In this document: one piece after another, positions 1-8,108 of the stretch
How the letters are laid out: every line of letters begins with the position of its first letter
Position numbering within the stretch: position 1 is the stretch's first letter
Assembly (NCBI GenBank): GCA_905215395.1
Contig: CAJMQA010000118.1
Coordinates: 1 to 9,762, forward strand
DNA: 9,762 nt
Direction of reading: 5' to 3'
DNA from: an uncultured bacterium
GTDB taxonomy: Bacteria > Bacteroidota > Bacteroidia > Bacteroidales > Marinifilaceae
Notes under the pieces: model-generated
The model's input: only the letters and a program-made list of their open reading frames with translations
What the model was told of the DNA's origin: nothing
The model's database searches: none
Position numbers and translations under genes: made by a program

Positions 1-2408
1 ATACCTATCATGGTCCTTATTCTTCACTCAACAAAAGGTATTACCAGAATGAAGTATTGACTCTGTTGTATGAGAATGAAGCAGGTAATATCAGCGATGA
101 CGAGCTGAACAGGCAATTAAATATTTACCGGAACAGGAATAATTACAATGAATTGAAAGATAATTTCCTCCGGACAGCTATTACTCATCAGCATAACCTG
201 GCTTTGCGCGGTAGCTCTGATAAATACCAGTACTCTGCCAGTGTCAATTATATGCAGAATATCCTGCAAACCAAGGGACAGGATAATGACCGTATCGGTT
301 TTAACCTGAGAAGTTCTTATAATTTTTTTGAATGGCTGAGAGCTGATCTGGGAGTTGTGGGAAGTTATACGAAATCTGATTATGATAATGGTTTCACCCC
401 TTCTACCTATCTGACAGGCGGACGTGCTTCTTATCAGACTTTATTCGATGAAGAGGGAAATCCACTGAATTGGTATCAGACAAAATCCCAGTCTGAAATA
501 GACCGTCTGTTGAGTATAGGCTTGAATGATGAGTCTTTTTATCCTTTGGAGGAAATGCACCGGAAAAGTTATTTTGCAAAGAGCAATTACTCTAATGTGA
601 ATGTAGCTTTGAATGTGAAATTAATTCAGGGATTGGATGTGGATTTAAGGTATCAGCTGGAAAAAACGAACTCTTTGACCCAGAATTACTATGCCCCCCA
701 ATCATATACCCTCCGGAATCAGATTAACAATTCCTCCATACTGAATACAGACGGGACGATCAAGCATCTGATTCCGGAAGGAGGATATATCAACGAGACA
801 CGGAGTGATAAGAATTCGTATACTTTGCGTGCCCAGATTAATTTTAACCGGGCATTCGATGAGAAACATGAGGTCAGTGCCATTGTCGGCGGTGAACGCC
901 GTGCTGTGCATAGTACCAGTACCTATGTCGAAAAATATGGGTATGACAAAGTCAGTCTGGCTCATAAATTTCTGGATGAAGCGCTGTTGAACCAAACACA
1001 AAATGGTACGGAAGCCCTGAATAATTCTTATACCCATGTCCCGAATGGTTATCCGGATACTTTCGGGGATAAGGAGGATCGTTATGTTTCATTTTACGGG
1101 AATGCTTCCTATACCTTTGATCGTCGCTATGCCATCACGGGAAGTATTCGTATGGATCAGTCGAATTTGTTTGGCACGAATCCGAAATACCAGTATAAAC
1201 CTTTGTGGTCTGTCGGAGTCAGCTGGCATATAGCTCAGGAAAAATTTATGAAAGATATGGATTGGCTTAATCAGCTTTCTATCCGTTTGACTAAAGGTAT
1301 TAACGGTAATATTGCTAAGCAAAGTGGTCCTTATATGATCGTTTATTCGGCGGGTATCAATTCCTGGACCGGAGAGTATTCAAGTTCTGTGTCCAGCCCT
1401 CCAAATTCCGGTTTGCGTTGGGAAAGAACCAATCAGACAAACGTGGGCATTGACTTTAATTTCTTCGGAAACCGTCTGGGCGGATCATTTGATTACTATG
1501 CAAAAAATACATCGGATTTATTAGGGGCAATTGCTGTGGATCCGACTTCCGGTTGGGGGTCTTTAACTATGAATTATGCTAAAATGTACAATCACGGTTA
1601 TGAGATTACATTGAATAGTGTGAACTTTCAGACTAGGGATTTCCGTTGGACTACGACGATAAATTTCAGTTATAATAAAAACCGGATTACCGAACTGGAG
1701 AATAGTTCTAAATCTGTATCCAGTTACCTGAGCAATGTGAATACTCGCAAAGGAATGGCTATGGGAACTTTGTTCAGTGTCCGTTGGGCCGGATTGGATG
1801 AAGAGGGAAATCCTCAGGCTTATAAAAAAGACGGGACGATTGTGAAATCGCTTGCTGATCTGTCGGTGGAGGATCTGGTGCGTTCAGGTACAAGTATACC
1901 CCCTTATTCGGGCTCTATGTCGAATATGCTGTCCTATAAAGGTTTCGATCTTTCCTTTATGTTTATGTATTACGGCGGACATGTGATGAGAGATGTGATG
2001 CCTAAATATTTTACGGCTACGACAGGTACAGTGAATGTCGACAGGAGCATCAGAAATTACTGGAAATCTCCGGAAGATTCCAGAGATCCGAATAAGGCTC
2101 CGGCTTTTATGAGAAATGCCAGTACAAATTATACTAATCTGTGGTATGCTGCTGATAAACATATCAAAAAAGCGAATTATATCAAACTGAGAGAGATTAC
2201 CTTGTCATATAACCTGCCGGAAAGTTTACTGAAAAAAGCATTTATTTCCGGTATGAGTATAAATGCTCAGATCCAGAATATCTGGTGGTGGGGATCTCAA
2301 AAGAGACGTTTGAATCCGGAATCCTGGAATGGAACTGTGTTGACAAATATCTCGAGAAGCGCACTTGATCCGACCGTTTATACATTAGGTTTGTCTTTAA
2401 AATTCTAA
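1..2408 (+). CDS. SusC/RagA-like TonB-dependent outer-membrane transporter, C-terminal part (5' truncated by window)
   Basis: This is the barrel part of a SusC-family transporter, which imports large nutrients through the outer membrane using TonB energy and pairs with a SusD lid. The frame is open from base 3 with no stop, so the gene begins before the window; a TTG at 57 is only an internal codon. About 801 residues are present. The family usually has 1000-1150, so the signal peptide, the carboxypeptidase-regulatory-like domain and most of the plug are missing. Family signatures visible are FRTAITHQHNLALRG (about 165-210), SNLFG followed by LWSVGVSWHIAQEKFMKD (about 1160-1260), LRWERTNQTNVGIDFNFF (from 1413) and IKLREITLSYNLPESLL (about 2180-2230). 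The protein ends in phenylalanine after alternating hydrophobic residues (YTLGLSLKF), as expected for an outer-membrane barrel. The susD-like gene starts 6 nt after the stop. The substrate cannot be read from the sequence. Family assignment is very secure. Confidence 0.95.
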   Translation, partial: TYHGPYSSLNKRYYQNEVLTLLYENEAGNISDDELNRQLNIYRNRNNYNELKDNFLRTAITHQHNLALRGSSDKYQYSASVNYMQNILQTKGQDNDRIGFNLRSSYNFFEWLRADLGVVGSYTKSDYDNGFTPSTYLTGGRASYQTLFDEEGNPLNWYQTKSQSEIDRLLSIGLNDESFYPLEEMHRKSYFAKSNYSNVNVALNVKLIQGLDVDLRYQLEKTNSLTQNYYAPQSYTLRNQINNSSILNTDGTIKHLIPEGGYINETRSDKNSYTLRAQINFNRAFDEKHEVSAIVGGERRAVHSTSTYVEKYGYDKVSLAHKFLDEALLNQTQNGTEALNNSYTHVPNGYPDTFGDKEDRYVSFYGNASYTFDRRYAITGSIRMDQSNLFGTNPKYQYKPLWSVGVSWHIAQEKFMKDMDWLNQLSIRLTKGINGNIAKQSGPYMIVYSAGINSWTGEYSSSVSSPPNSGLRWERTNQTNVGIDFNFFGNRLGGSFDYYAKNTSDLLGAIAVDPTSGWGSLTMNYAKMYNHGYEITLNSVNFQTRDFRWTTTINFSYNKNRITELENSSKSVSSYLSNVNTRKGMAMGTLFSVRWAGLDEEGNPQAYKKDGTIVKSLADLSVEDLVRSGTSIPPYSGSMSNMLSYKGFDLSFMFMYYGGHVMRDVMPKYFTATTGTVNVDRSIRNYWKSPEDSRDPNKAPAFMRNASTNYTNLWYAADKHIKKANYIKLREITLSYNLPESLLKKAFISGMSINAQIQNIWWWGSQKRRLNPESWNGTVLTNISRSALDPTVYTLGLSLKF

Positions 2409-2414
2409 AAGAAA

Positions 2415-3857
2415 ATGATTATGAAAAAGATATTTTTATGGATAGTATTGGGAATGTTCCTTTGTCAGGGCTGTGACAGTTTTCTGGACATACAGCCGAA
2501 AGGATATACCATTCCTTCCAAATACGATGATTACCGTCAGTTGATGAATTATGCGCAAATGGCGAAGGCCTTGGATCATTATCCGGTGTATATTACCGAT
2601 GATGCCCAGCTGGGAAGCGGGGATGAAGAAGTAAACTTTACCTCTATGAGTGACCAGATAAAGAATCTCTATTCTTTTGAACATGGAGCTGTTTTTAATG
2701 ACGGGCAGGCTGATGCGATCTGGAATTATGCCTATAACCGTATTTATGTTTGCAATACGGTCATCAATAATGTGATGAATGTCAGCGATGCCTCCGAAAC
2801 CGATAAGTTGAATCTGAAGTCGGAAGCTATGGTAGCCCGGGCTTTTGAATATCTCTGTATGATCGGATGTTATGCTCCGGCTTATGATGCAGCTACGGCT
2901 TCTACCGATTACGGTTTACCTCTGATTTCCAGTGAGGATGTTGCTGATTTAAACTATTCCCGGAGTAGTGTTGAAGCTGTATATACAGCTATTAAGAAGG
3001 ATCTGGACGATGCCTTGCCTTACTTGCTGGATAAAACTCCGAACTCTTTCCGTCCGGCAAAAAATGTGGCTTATGGTTTTCTGGCCCGTATGTATCTGAT
3101 GCGGGGAGAATATAGCAAGGCTTTACAAAATGCGAAGTCTGCACTGGCACTTAGCGAAGAGCTGGTAGACCTGACACAGTATACTGCCAAACCGAATGCC
3201 TATATCGGTCGTATTGTCCGGAAAGATAATGCTGCCAGTCCTTATCCTGAAGGTATGGATAATCCGGAAAATATCTATGTACGCTACCCGCCATCCGTAT
3301 TTGGTTTACAGATGGCTGTATATGCCAGCAATGATTTGCTGGATGTCTATAAAAAAGATCTGGCTCCGGGAGCTGTAGATAAACGCCGGGAATTATGGTA
3401 TGTAGATGATGAATATGATGGAACAGAGTTTCGTGGATATACGATATTTATGCCATATATCCGGGCAAATCTGGCTTTGAATAATATGGAAGTGATTCTG
3501 ACTGCTGCCGAGTGTTACGCCCGTGAAGGAGGAGCAGATAACCTGAAGGAAGCAGCCCGTCTTTACAATCATCTGCGGGATAACCGGATTGAGAACAATG
3601 TGCATGTGACTTTTGCCAATGCTGATGAAGCTTTGGTTAAAGTGCTGGAGGAGCGTCGCCGGGAATTTGCCTTTTTGGGAATCTACCGTTTCATGGATCT
3701 GAAGCGTTTGAATAAGGAGCCCCGATTTGCCAAAACTATTACTCATACAGCGGACGGACAAACCTGGACTTTGCCGCCTAACGACAATCGTTATATCATT
3801 CCAATTCCGCCGGTTGTAAAAGGATTCCGTCCTGATCTGCCGGATTACGAAAGATAA
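2415..3857 (+). CDS. SusD/RagB family surface lipoprotein
   Basis: This 480-residue protein is a nutrient-binding lipoprotein of the SusD/RagB family that acts as a hinged lid on the SusC barrel at the cell surface. It has a short basic N-terminus, a hydrophobic stretch (residues 6-16) and a lipobox-like CQGC with the lipidated cysteine at residue 20. FLDIQPKGYTIP then follows, the usual start of mature SusD proteins. The middle is helical and TPR-like: the region around WNYAYNRIYVCNTVINNV (about 105-125), SEAMVARAFEYLCMIGCYAPAY, and NVAYGFLARMYLMRGEYSKAL. The C-terminal SusD block is clear: NNMEVILTAAECYAREGG, LEERRREFAFLGIYRFMDLKR, and NDNRYIIPIPP near the end. Length is normal for the family. 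A second ATG two codons in (2421) is an equally possible start, since neither has a Shine-Dalgarno sequence. It is almost certainly co-transcribed with the susC-like gene. The ligand is unknown. Confidence 0.95.
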   Translation: MIMKKIFLWIVLGMFLCQGCDSFLDIQPKGYTIPSKYDDYRQLMNYAQMAKALDHYPVYITDDAQLGSGDEEVNFTSMSDQIKNLYSFEHGAVFNDGQADAIWNYAYNRIYVCNTVINNVMNVSDASETDKLNLKSEAMVARAFEYLCMIGCYAPAYDAATASTDYGLPLISSEDVADLNYSRSSVEAVYTAIKKDLDDALPYLLDKTPNSFRPAKNVAYGFLARMYLMRGEYSKALQNAKSALALSEELVDLTQYTAKPNAYIGRIVRKDNAASPYPEGMDNPENIYVRYPPSVFGLQMAVYASNDLLDVYKKDLAPGAVDKRRELWYVDDEYDGTEFRGYTIFMPYIRANLALNNMEVILTAAECYAREGGADNLKEAARLYNHLRDNRIENNVHVTFANADEALVKVLEERRREFAFLGIYRFMDLKRLNKEPRFAKTITHTADGQTWTLPPNDNRYIIPIPPVVKGFRPDLPDYER

Positions 3858-3867
3858 AGCTGTGGAT

Positions 3868-5193
3868 ATGAAAATAATATTATTAATTCTATTTGTCCTG
3901 GCTGGTTTTGTCAGCCAGGCACAGATCTCTGTTCATTTGAAAGGAAAATTGGTGGATATGGGAACAGAGTTTGTGAATTTGTCTTACGACGGAGCAACCA
4001 GCCTCATAGGTAACGAGGGGAGTTTTATGATCCGGACAGACCGGGAAGGGAATTTCGATACCGTATTGTCTGTTACGAAACCTGCATTTTACAGGATCAG
4101 TCGGAATACACTTTATCTGACTCCCGGTGATGATATGGAAGTGTATATTACCTCCTCAAACCGGGATGCCGTTTTCAGAGGGAAGGGGGCTGAAATGAAT
4201 ACTTATATGAAAGGCCGTTTGTTTCCGAAGGCTGGTTCATTTTTAGGAGAGTTGAGGGGGCGGAAAGGGAGTTTCAAAGAGATTAAAAGTGCGGTAGACT
4301 CTTTGGCTGTATTGCGGATGGCTGAATTGGAAAAGGTAGATCTGGCCTCTGCTGAATTTAAAGAGCTGGAAAAAGCCCGGATTATCGCAGATGTTGCGAA
4401 TAGTTATATGGCATATCCGTCTTATTGCTCAGACAAAGAACTGAAAAGCAAGGAAGAATATGAGGCTTTCATGTTATCTGTCAGTCCGGAATTACTGAAA
4501 ATTATTCCTCTGATTAATAGAGAGGAATATCTGGATGTTGCCGTAGTCCGGAATGTGGTCAGTACTGCAATGAAAACTCCCGGATTAAAAGAGAAACTGC
4601 AATTTCCTGAGCGTACGGAGGAACTGTTTACGGCAGCACAATATGCTTATGACCTGGATAGTAAGATCAATCTGGAATTAGCGGAAAAGGTACGGAGGTA
4701 TGTTGTGAACCTGAAGAATAAAGATATTCAGGAAGCACTGGAAAGGAAGCTTGCGTCAGTGGGCGGATTATTGAAAGGTAGTCCTGCTATTGATCTGGAA
4801 TTGTTTACACCGGATGGGAAGGTCGCTCATTTGAGCGATTACAGGGGAAAGGTAATCTATGTAGACTTGTGGGCTACCTGGTGCGGGCCTTGTATTCAGG
4901 AATCCCCTAATTTTCATGAGTTGTCGAGAAAGTATGCAGACGATAATATCGTTTTTCTGGCAATCTCCACAGATACGGATAAAAAGTCCTGGCTTTCTTT
5001 TCTGAAAGGCAGAGAGTCTGGTATTCCGGAATATAACTGTACGGATACCAAAAATCTGAATGAGGGTTGGCAGATCAAATATATTCCACGTTTCTTATTG
5101 ATTGATGAGAATTTCAGGATTATCGATGCTTTTGCTCCCCGTCCGTCACGACCGGAAGCTATTGAATTGCTCGATGAAGTGTTGAAGAAATAA
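3868..5193 (+). CDS. Exported TlpA/ResA-like thioredoxin-fold protein with DUF4369-like N-terminal region
   Basis: This protein of about 441 residues is a likely periplasmic thiol-disulfide oxidoreductase. Residues 1-19 look like a signal peptide cleaved by signal peptidase I after SQA; there is no lipobox cysteine. Residues about 20-110 are beta-rich, with LKGKL at the start and YLTPGDDMEVYI near the end, resembling the DUF4369 domain often fused to Bacteroidota thioredoxins. Residues about 110-300 are mostly helical and charged. The C-terminal thioredoxin domain (about 305-441) has the active site WCGPC (Cys339, Cys342) within VDLWATWCGPC, and the cis-proline in YIPRFLLID (Pro407). The start is taken at ATG 3868 because MKIILLILF is a natural signal peptide; a GTG two codons upstream (3862) would add only two residues. 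It follows the susD-like stop by 10 nt and is the last gene before a terminator. Redox partner and direction (reduction or oxidation) are not determined. Confidence 0.9.
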   Translation: MKIILLILFVLAGFVSQAQISVHLKGKLVDMGTEFVNLSYDGATSLIGNEGSFMIRTDREGNFDTVLSVTKPAFYRISRNTLYLTPGDDMEVYITSSNRDAVFRGKGAEMNTYMKGRLFPKAGSFLGELRGRKGSFKEIKSAVDSLAVLRMAELEKVDLASAEFKELEKARIIADVANSYMAYPSYCSDKELKSKEEYEAFMLSVSPELLKIIPLINREEYLDVAVVRNVVSTAMKTPGLKEKLQFPERTEELFTAAQYAYDLDSKINLELAEKVRRYVVNLKNKDIQEALERKLASVGGLLKGSPAIDLELFTPDGKVAHLSDYRGKVIYVDLWATWCGPCIQESPNFHELSRKYADDNIVFLAISTDTDKKSWLSFLKGRESGIPEYNCTDTKNLNEGWQIKYIPRFLLIDENFRIIDAFAPRPSRPEAIELLDEVLKK

Positions 5194-5210
5194 GTTTATC
5201 TGACAACTGG

Positions 5211-5263
5211 AAACAGCCATTGTTGAAAACTCAGCAATGGCTGTTTCATTTTGATTTGTTTTT
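5211..5263 (+). terminator. Rho-independent-type terminator of the SusCD-TlpA operon
   Basis: A near-perfect inverted repeat of 15 bp (arms 5211-5225 and 5232-5246, one T-G wobble) encloses the 6-nt loop AAAACT. It starts 18 nt after the stop of the thioredoxin gene. The arms begin AAACAGCC and end GGCTGTTT, and a T-rich but interrupted tail follows to 5263. Position and symmetry support transcription termination; the broken T-run makes it somewhat less than ideal. Confidence 0.85.
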
Positions 5264-5286
5264 ACTTCCGGAAAATAGTAACTTTG
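5255..5286 (+). promoter_or_regulatory. Bacteroidota-type housekeeping promoter for the lysS operon
   Basis: A TTTG at 5255-5258 (-33 element) is followed after exactly 20 nt by TAACTTTG at 5279-5286, a perfect match to the TAnnTTTG -7 element recognised by the primary sigma factor of Bacteroidota. The transcription start would fall a few nt downstream, near 5292-5296, giving a leader of about 55-60 nt to the lysS ATG. The leader is AT-rich and ends in an A-rich stretch directly before the start codon, a common way of favouring translation in this phylum where Shine-Dalgarno sequences are weak. No operator or riboswitch fold was recognised. Confidence 0.8.
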
Positions 5287-5350
5287 CAAACTTAATTAAA
5301 ATAGTATATATATAATTTGTTGGGAGTAAAACAATTAAAAAATATAAAAG

Positions 5351-7072
5351 ATGAGCTTTACCGAATTAAGTGAACAGGAAATAATCCGGAGAAATTCACT
5401 CAGTGAATTGGCAAACCTGGGAATAGAAGCCTACCCGGCACCGGAGTTTAAGGTGGATGCACATGCGGCAGATATCAAGGCTGAATTTGATGATGCGGCA
5501 GAACCCCGTGAGGTGGTCGTCGCCGGCAGAATGATGAGCCGCCGGATTATGGGTAAAGCCTCGTTTTTTGAATTGCAGGATGCTACCGGAAGAATACAGG
5601 TGTATGTAAGCCGGGATGATATCTCGAAGGATGAAGCTTCGACTGCTTATAATGTAGTTTTCAAAAAATTGATGGATATCGGGGATATCGTCGGTGTTAA
5701 GGGTTTTGTATTCCGTACACAAACCGGGGAAATTTCCGTACATGCCAGGGAATTGTCTATGTTGTCAAAATCTTTGCGTCCACTGCCGGTTGTAAAGGAA
5801 AAAGACGGTAAGATTTTTGATGCTTTTACCGATCCGGAACAGCGTTACCGTCAGCGTTATCTGGACCTGATCGTGAACCCACAGGTAAAGGAAGTTTTCG
5901 TGAAACGTACGAAGATGATAAATGCTATCCGGAATTTTTTTAATTCCAAAGGATACCTGGAGGTAGAAACTCCGGTTTTACAAGCCATTCCCGGCGGAGC
6001 TTCGGCACGGCCGTTTATCACTCATCACAATGCCCTGGACATTCCGTTGTATCTGCGTATTGCTAACGAATTGTATCTGAAGCGGCTGATTGTCGGTGGT
6101 TTTGAAGGTGTTTATGAATTTTCCCGGAATTTCAGGAATGAAGGAATGGATCGGACTCATAATCCGGAATTCACCTGTATGGAAATCTATGTAGCCTATA
6201 AAGATTACCTCTGGATGATGAATTTTACGGAGGAGATGATTGAGACTGCTGCATTGGCGATTAACGGAACAACCAAGGCTACTATCGGAGAAAACGAGAT
6301 TGATTTTAAGCGTCCTTTCCGCCGGGTACGTATGGCAGAGGCTATCAAAGAATATACCGGATATGATATCGAGAAAATGTCTGAGGAAGAGTTGTATGAA
6401 GCATGTGTGAAAATGGATATCCCTGTGGATAAAACCATGGGGAAAGGTAAACTGATCGACGAGATATTCGGGGAAAAATGTGAAGGACATTATATTCAGC
6501 CTACATTTATTTACGATTATCCGAAAGAGATGTCTCCTCTGACTAAAAAACATCGTCAGAATCCGGATTTGACAGAGCGTTTCGAGCTGTTTGTAAATGG
6601 AAAAGAGGTGGCGAATGCTTATTCTGAGCTGAACGACCCGATTGATCAGCTGGAACGTTTCCAGGAGCAGTTGAAATTGCAGGAGAGAGGAGACGATGAG
6701 GCTATGTATATCGATTATGATTTTGTCAGGGCACTGGAATATGGTATGCCCCCGACTTCCGGAATGGGGATAGGTATCGACCGTTTGTGCATGTTCCTCA
6801 CCAACAGCCCTTCCATTCAGGATGTCCTTTTCTTTCCGCAGATGAAGCCGGAGAAGAAGGCCGTTGTAGACGGGGATGATAAGTATGAGGCGCTTGGGAT
6901 TCCGAAAGAATGGATTGCAGTGGTCAAGAAAGCAGGCTATGTGACTGTAGATGCCCTGAAAGCTGTGGAGAATACGAATAAATTACATCAGGAACTGTGT
7001 GGGATCAATAAGAAAGAAAAGCTGGGCCTATCGGGTCTGACGCCTGAAGATGTAAAAAGATGGTTTTTATAA
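5351..7072 (+). CDS. lysS: Lysyl-tRNA synthetase, class II
   Basis: This cytoplasmic enzyme charges tRNA-Lys with lysine using ATP. The 573-residue protein has an N-terminal OB-fold anticodon-binding domain (about 50-150, with VAGRMMSRRIMGKASFFELQD), then the class II catalytic core. Motif 1 lies near KGYLEVETPVLQ and GGASARPF (about 200-220). Motif 2 is FSRNFRNEGMDRTHNPEFT (residues 257-275), with Arg262 and Glu264 at the positions of the E. coli active-site residues. Motif 3 is GMGIGIDRL (471-479, Arg478). Lysine- and ATP-site segments ELNDP and NAYSE are also present. After the usual end of the bacterial enzyme (about residue 502) there is an extra domain of about 70 residues, ending in KLGLSGLTPEDVKRWF, which I recall also from Bacteroides LysRS. 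It is the first gene of a new transcription unit with its own promoter, and gpsA follows after 33 nt. Identification is essentially certain. Confidence 0.99.
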   Translation: MSFTELSEQEIIRRNSLSELANLGIEAYPAPEFKVDAHAADIKAEFDDAAEPREVVVAGRMMSRRIMGKASFFELQDATGRIQVYVSRDDISKDEASTAYNVVFKKLMDIGDIVGVKGFVFRTQTGEISVHARELSMLSKSLRPLPVVKEKDGKIFDAFTDPEQRYRQRYLDLIVNPQVKEVFVKRTKMINAIRNFFNSKGYLEVETPVLQAIPGGASARPFITHHNALDIPLYLRIANELYLKRLIVGGFEGVYEFSRNFRNEGMDRTHNPEFTCMEIYVAYKDYLWMMNFTEEMIETAALAINGTTKATIGENEIDFKRPFRRVRMAEAIKEYTGYDIEKMSEEELYEACVKMDIPVDKTMGKGKLIDEIFGEKCEGHYIQPTFIYDYPKEMSPLTKKHRQNPDLTERFELFVNGKEVANAYSELNDPIDQLERFQEQLKLQERGDDEAMYIDYDFVRALEYGMPPTSGMGIGIDRLCMFLTNSPSIQDVLFFPQMKPEKKAVVDGDDKYEALGIPKEWIAVVKKAGYVTVDALKAVENTNKLHQELCGINKKEKLGLSGLTPEDVKRWFL

Positions 7073-7105
7073 TAGTATAGATTACTGCACTGAAAAATAC
7101 GAATT

Positions 7106-8107
7106 ATGGAGATACCTGAAAATCCAAGAATTGCAATTGTTGGCGGAGGTAGCTGGGCGACTGCTATTGCTAAAATATTGATGGAGACCAATCAGCATAT
7201 CAATTGGTTTATGCGGAATATTGAAACCATCAATGCTTTTAAAGAGCTGAATCACAATCCCCGCTATCTGTGTTCCGTTGATTTTGATCTTTCCAGGATC
7301 ACTTTTACGGATAATCTGGATTGGCTGATTGCTCATTCGGATGTCATCATCTTTGCTATTCCCAGTGCATTTCTTAAAAATGTAGTTGCAAAATCGACGC
7401 GGCCGTTAAAGGATAAAATTGTCGTATCCGCCATTAAAGGTTTGATTCCTGACGACAATCTGATTATCGGAGAATTTTTTAATCAGCAATATGAGGTTCC
7501 GCTGGAACAAATCGTGGTGATATCAGGTCCATGTCATGCGGAGGAGATTGCATTGGAGCGTCTTTCGTACCTGACTTTTGCCAGTAACGATACCCATATT
7601 GCCCGTTTTGTTTCCCAGTTGTTCAGTTGTCATTATGTGAAAACGTCTATTTCCGATGATATTTACGGAACTGAATATTCGGCTGTCATGAAAAATATTT
7701 TTGCCATTGCTGCCGGTATCTGCCACGGGTTGAGATATGGGGACAATTTTCAGGCCGTATTGATTTCCAATGCTATTCAGGAGATTGAACGCTTTGTGGC
7801 TGTTGTGCATCCGATAGAGAGGGACATCAAGAGTTCGGCATATCTGGGGGATTTACTGGTCACTGCCTATTCACAGTTTAGCCGGAACAGGACTTTCGGG
7901 GCGATGATAGGGAAAGGCTATTCGGTAAAGTCGGCACAAATGGAAATGTTGATGATTGCGGAAGGATATTTTGCCGTAAAGGGCATAAAAGAGATCAATG
8001 AGCAGTATAAGGTGCATATGCCTATTACCAATGCTGTTTATAATATCCTGTATGACAAAATCAGTCCTGTACTGGAAATACGTCTGTTAACAGAACAATT
8101 GGGATAA
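7106..8107 (+). CDS. gpsA: NAD(P)H-dependent glycerol-3-phosphate dehydrogenase
   Basis: GpsA reduces dihydroxyacetone phosphate to sn-glycerol 3-phosphate, the backbone for phospholipid synthesis, in the cytoplasm. The 333-residue length is standard. The Rossmann nucleotide-binding loop is at residues 13-20 (GGGSWATA); the third glycine of the usual GAGSWGTA is alanine here, a form I recall from other Bacteroidales. Further signatures are SAIKGL with catalytic-region Lys111, VVISGPCHAEEIA, MKNIFAIAAGICHGL with the key Lys196, YLGDLLVTAYSQFSRNRTFG, and a late AEGYFAVKGI in place of the usual VEGV. The CHGLRYGDN segment differs from the common ADGLGFGDN but keeps GDN. It sits 33 nt after lysS without a visible promoter of its own, and ends one base before the next start codon, so it is very likely co-transcribed and possibly translationally coupled. 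Confidence 0.97.
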   Translation: MEIPENPRIAIVGGGSWATAIAKILMETNQHINWFMRNIETINAFKELNHNPRYLCSVDFDLSRITFTDNLDWLIAHSDVIIFAIPSAFLKNVVAKSTRPLKDKIVVSAIKGLIPDDNLIIGEFFNQQYEVPLEQIVVISGPCHAEEIALERLSYLTFASNDTHIARFVSQLFSCHYVKTSISDDIYGTEYSAVMKNIFAIAAGICHGLRYGDNFQAVLISNAIQEIERFVAVVHPIERDIKSSAYLGDLLVTAYSQFSRNRTFGAMIGKGYSVKSAQMEMLMIAEGYFAVKGIKEINEQYKVHMPITNAVYNILYDKISPVLEIRLLTEQLG

Positions 8108-8108
8108 T

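Noticed and set aside
447..1813. Direct repeat GATGAAGAGGGAAATCC at 447-463 and 1797-1813 within the SusC-like gene
   Set aside because: Both copies encode DEEGNP, a turn motif that SusC barrels use repeatedly; a 17-nt match is explained by protein-level reuse and codon preference and shows no sign of a recombination site.
2283..2291. Three tandem tryptophan codons followed by a basic stretch (WWWGSQKRR) near the SusC C-terminus
   Set aside because: It aligns with the variable aromatic turn after the conserved QN in SusC proteins; unusual but likely just loop variation.
57..2408. TTG at 57 as a true start of the SusC-like gene
   Set aside because: The frame is open back to base 3 and encodes SusC-like sequence upstream of the TTG; a start there would leave a barrel without signal peptide or plug.
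3862..3870. GTG at 3862 as start of the thioredoxin-fold gene
   Set aside because: It adds only Met-Asp before a natural ATG whose product opens with a normal signal peptide; ATG 3868 is preferred, though the difference is two residues.
5309..5319. Second possible -7 element (TATAATTTG) closer to lysS
   Set aside because: The spacing inside the motif is off by one from TAnnTTTG and there is no TTTG at 19-21 nt upstream; the 5255/5279 pair fits far better.
5978..6553. 191-codon ORF on the - strand inside lysS
   Set aside because: It lies fully antisense to a conserved essential gene, has a composition rich in Phe, His and Ile typical of reverse-frame shadows, and no recognisable domain.
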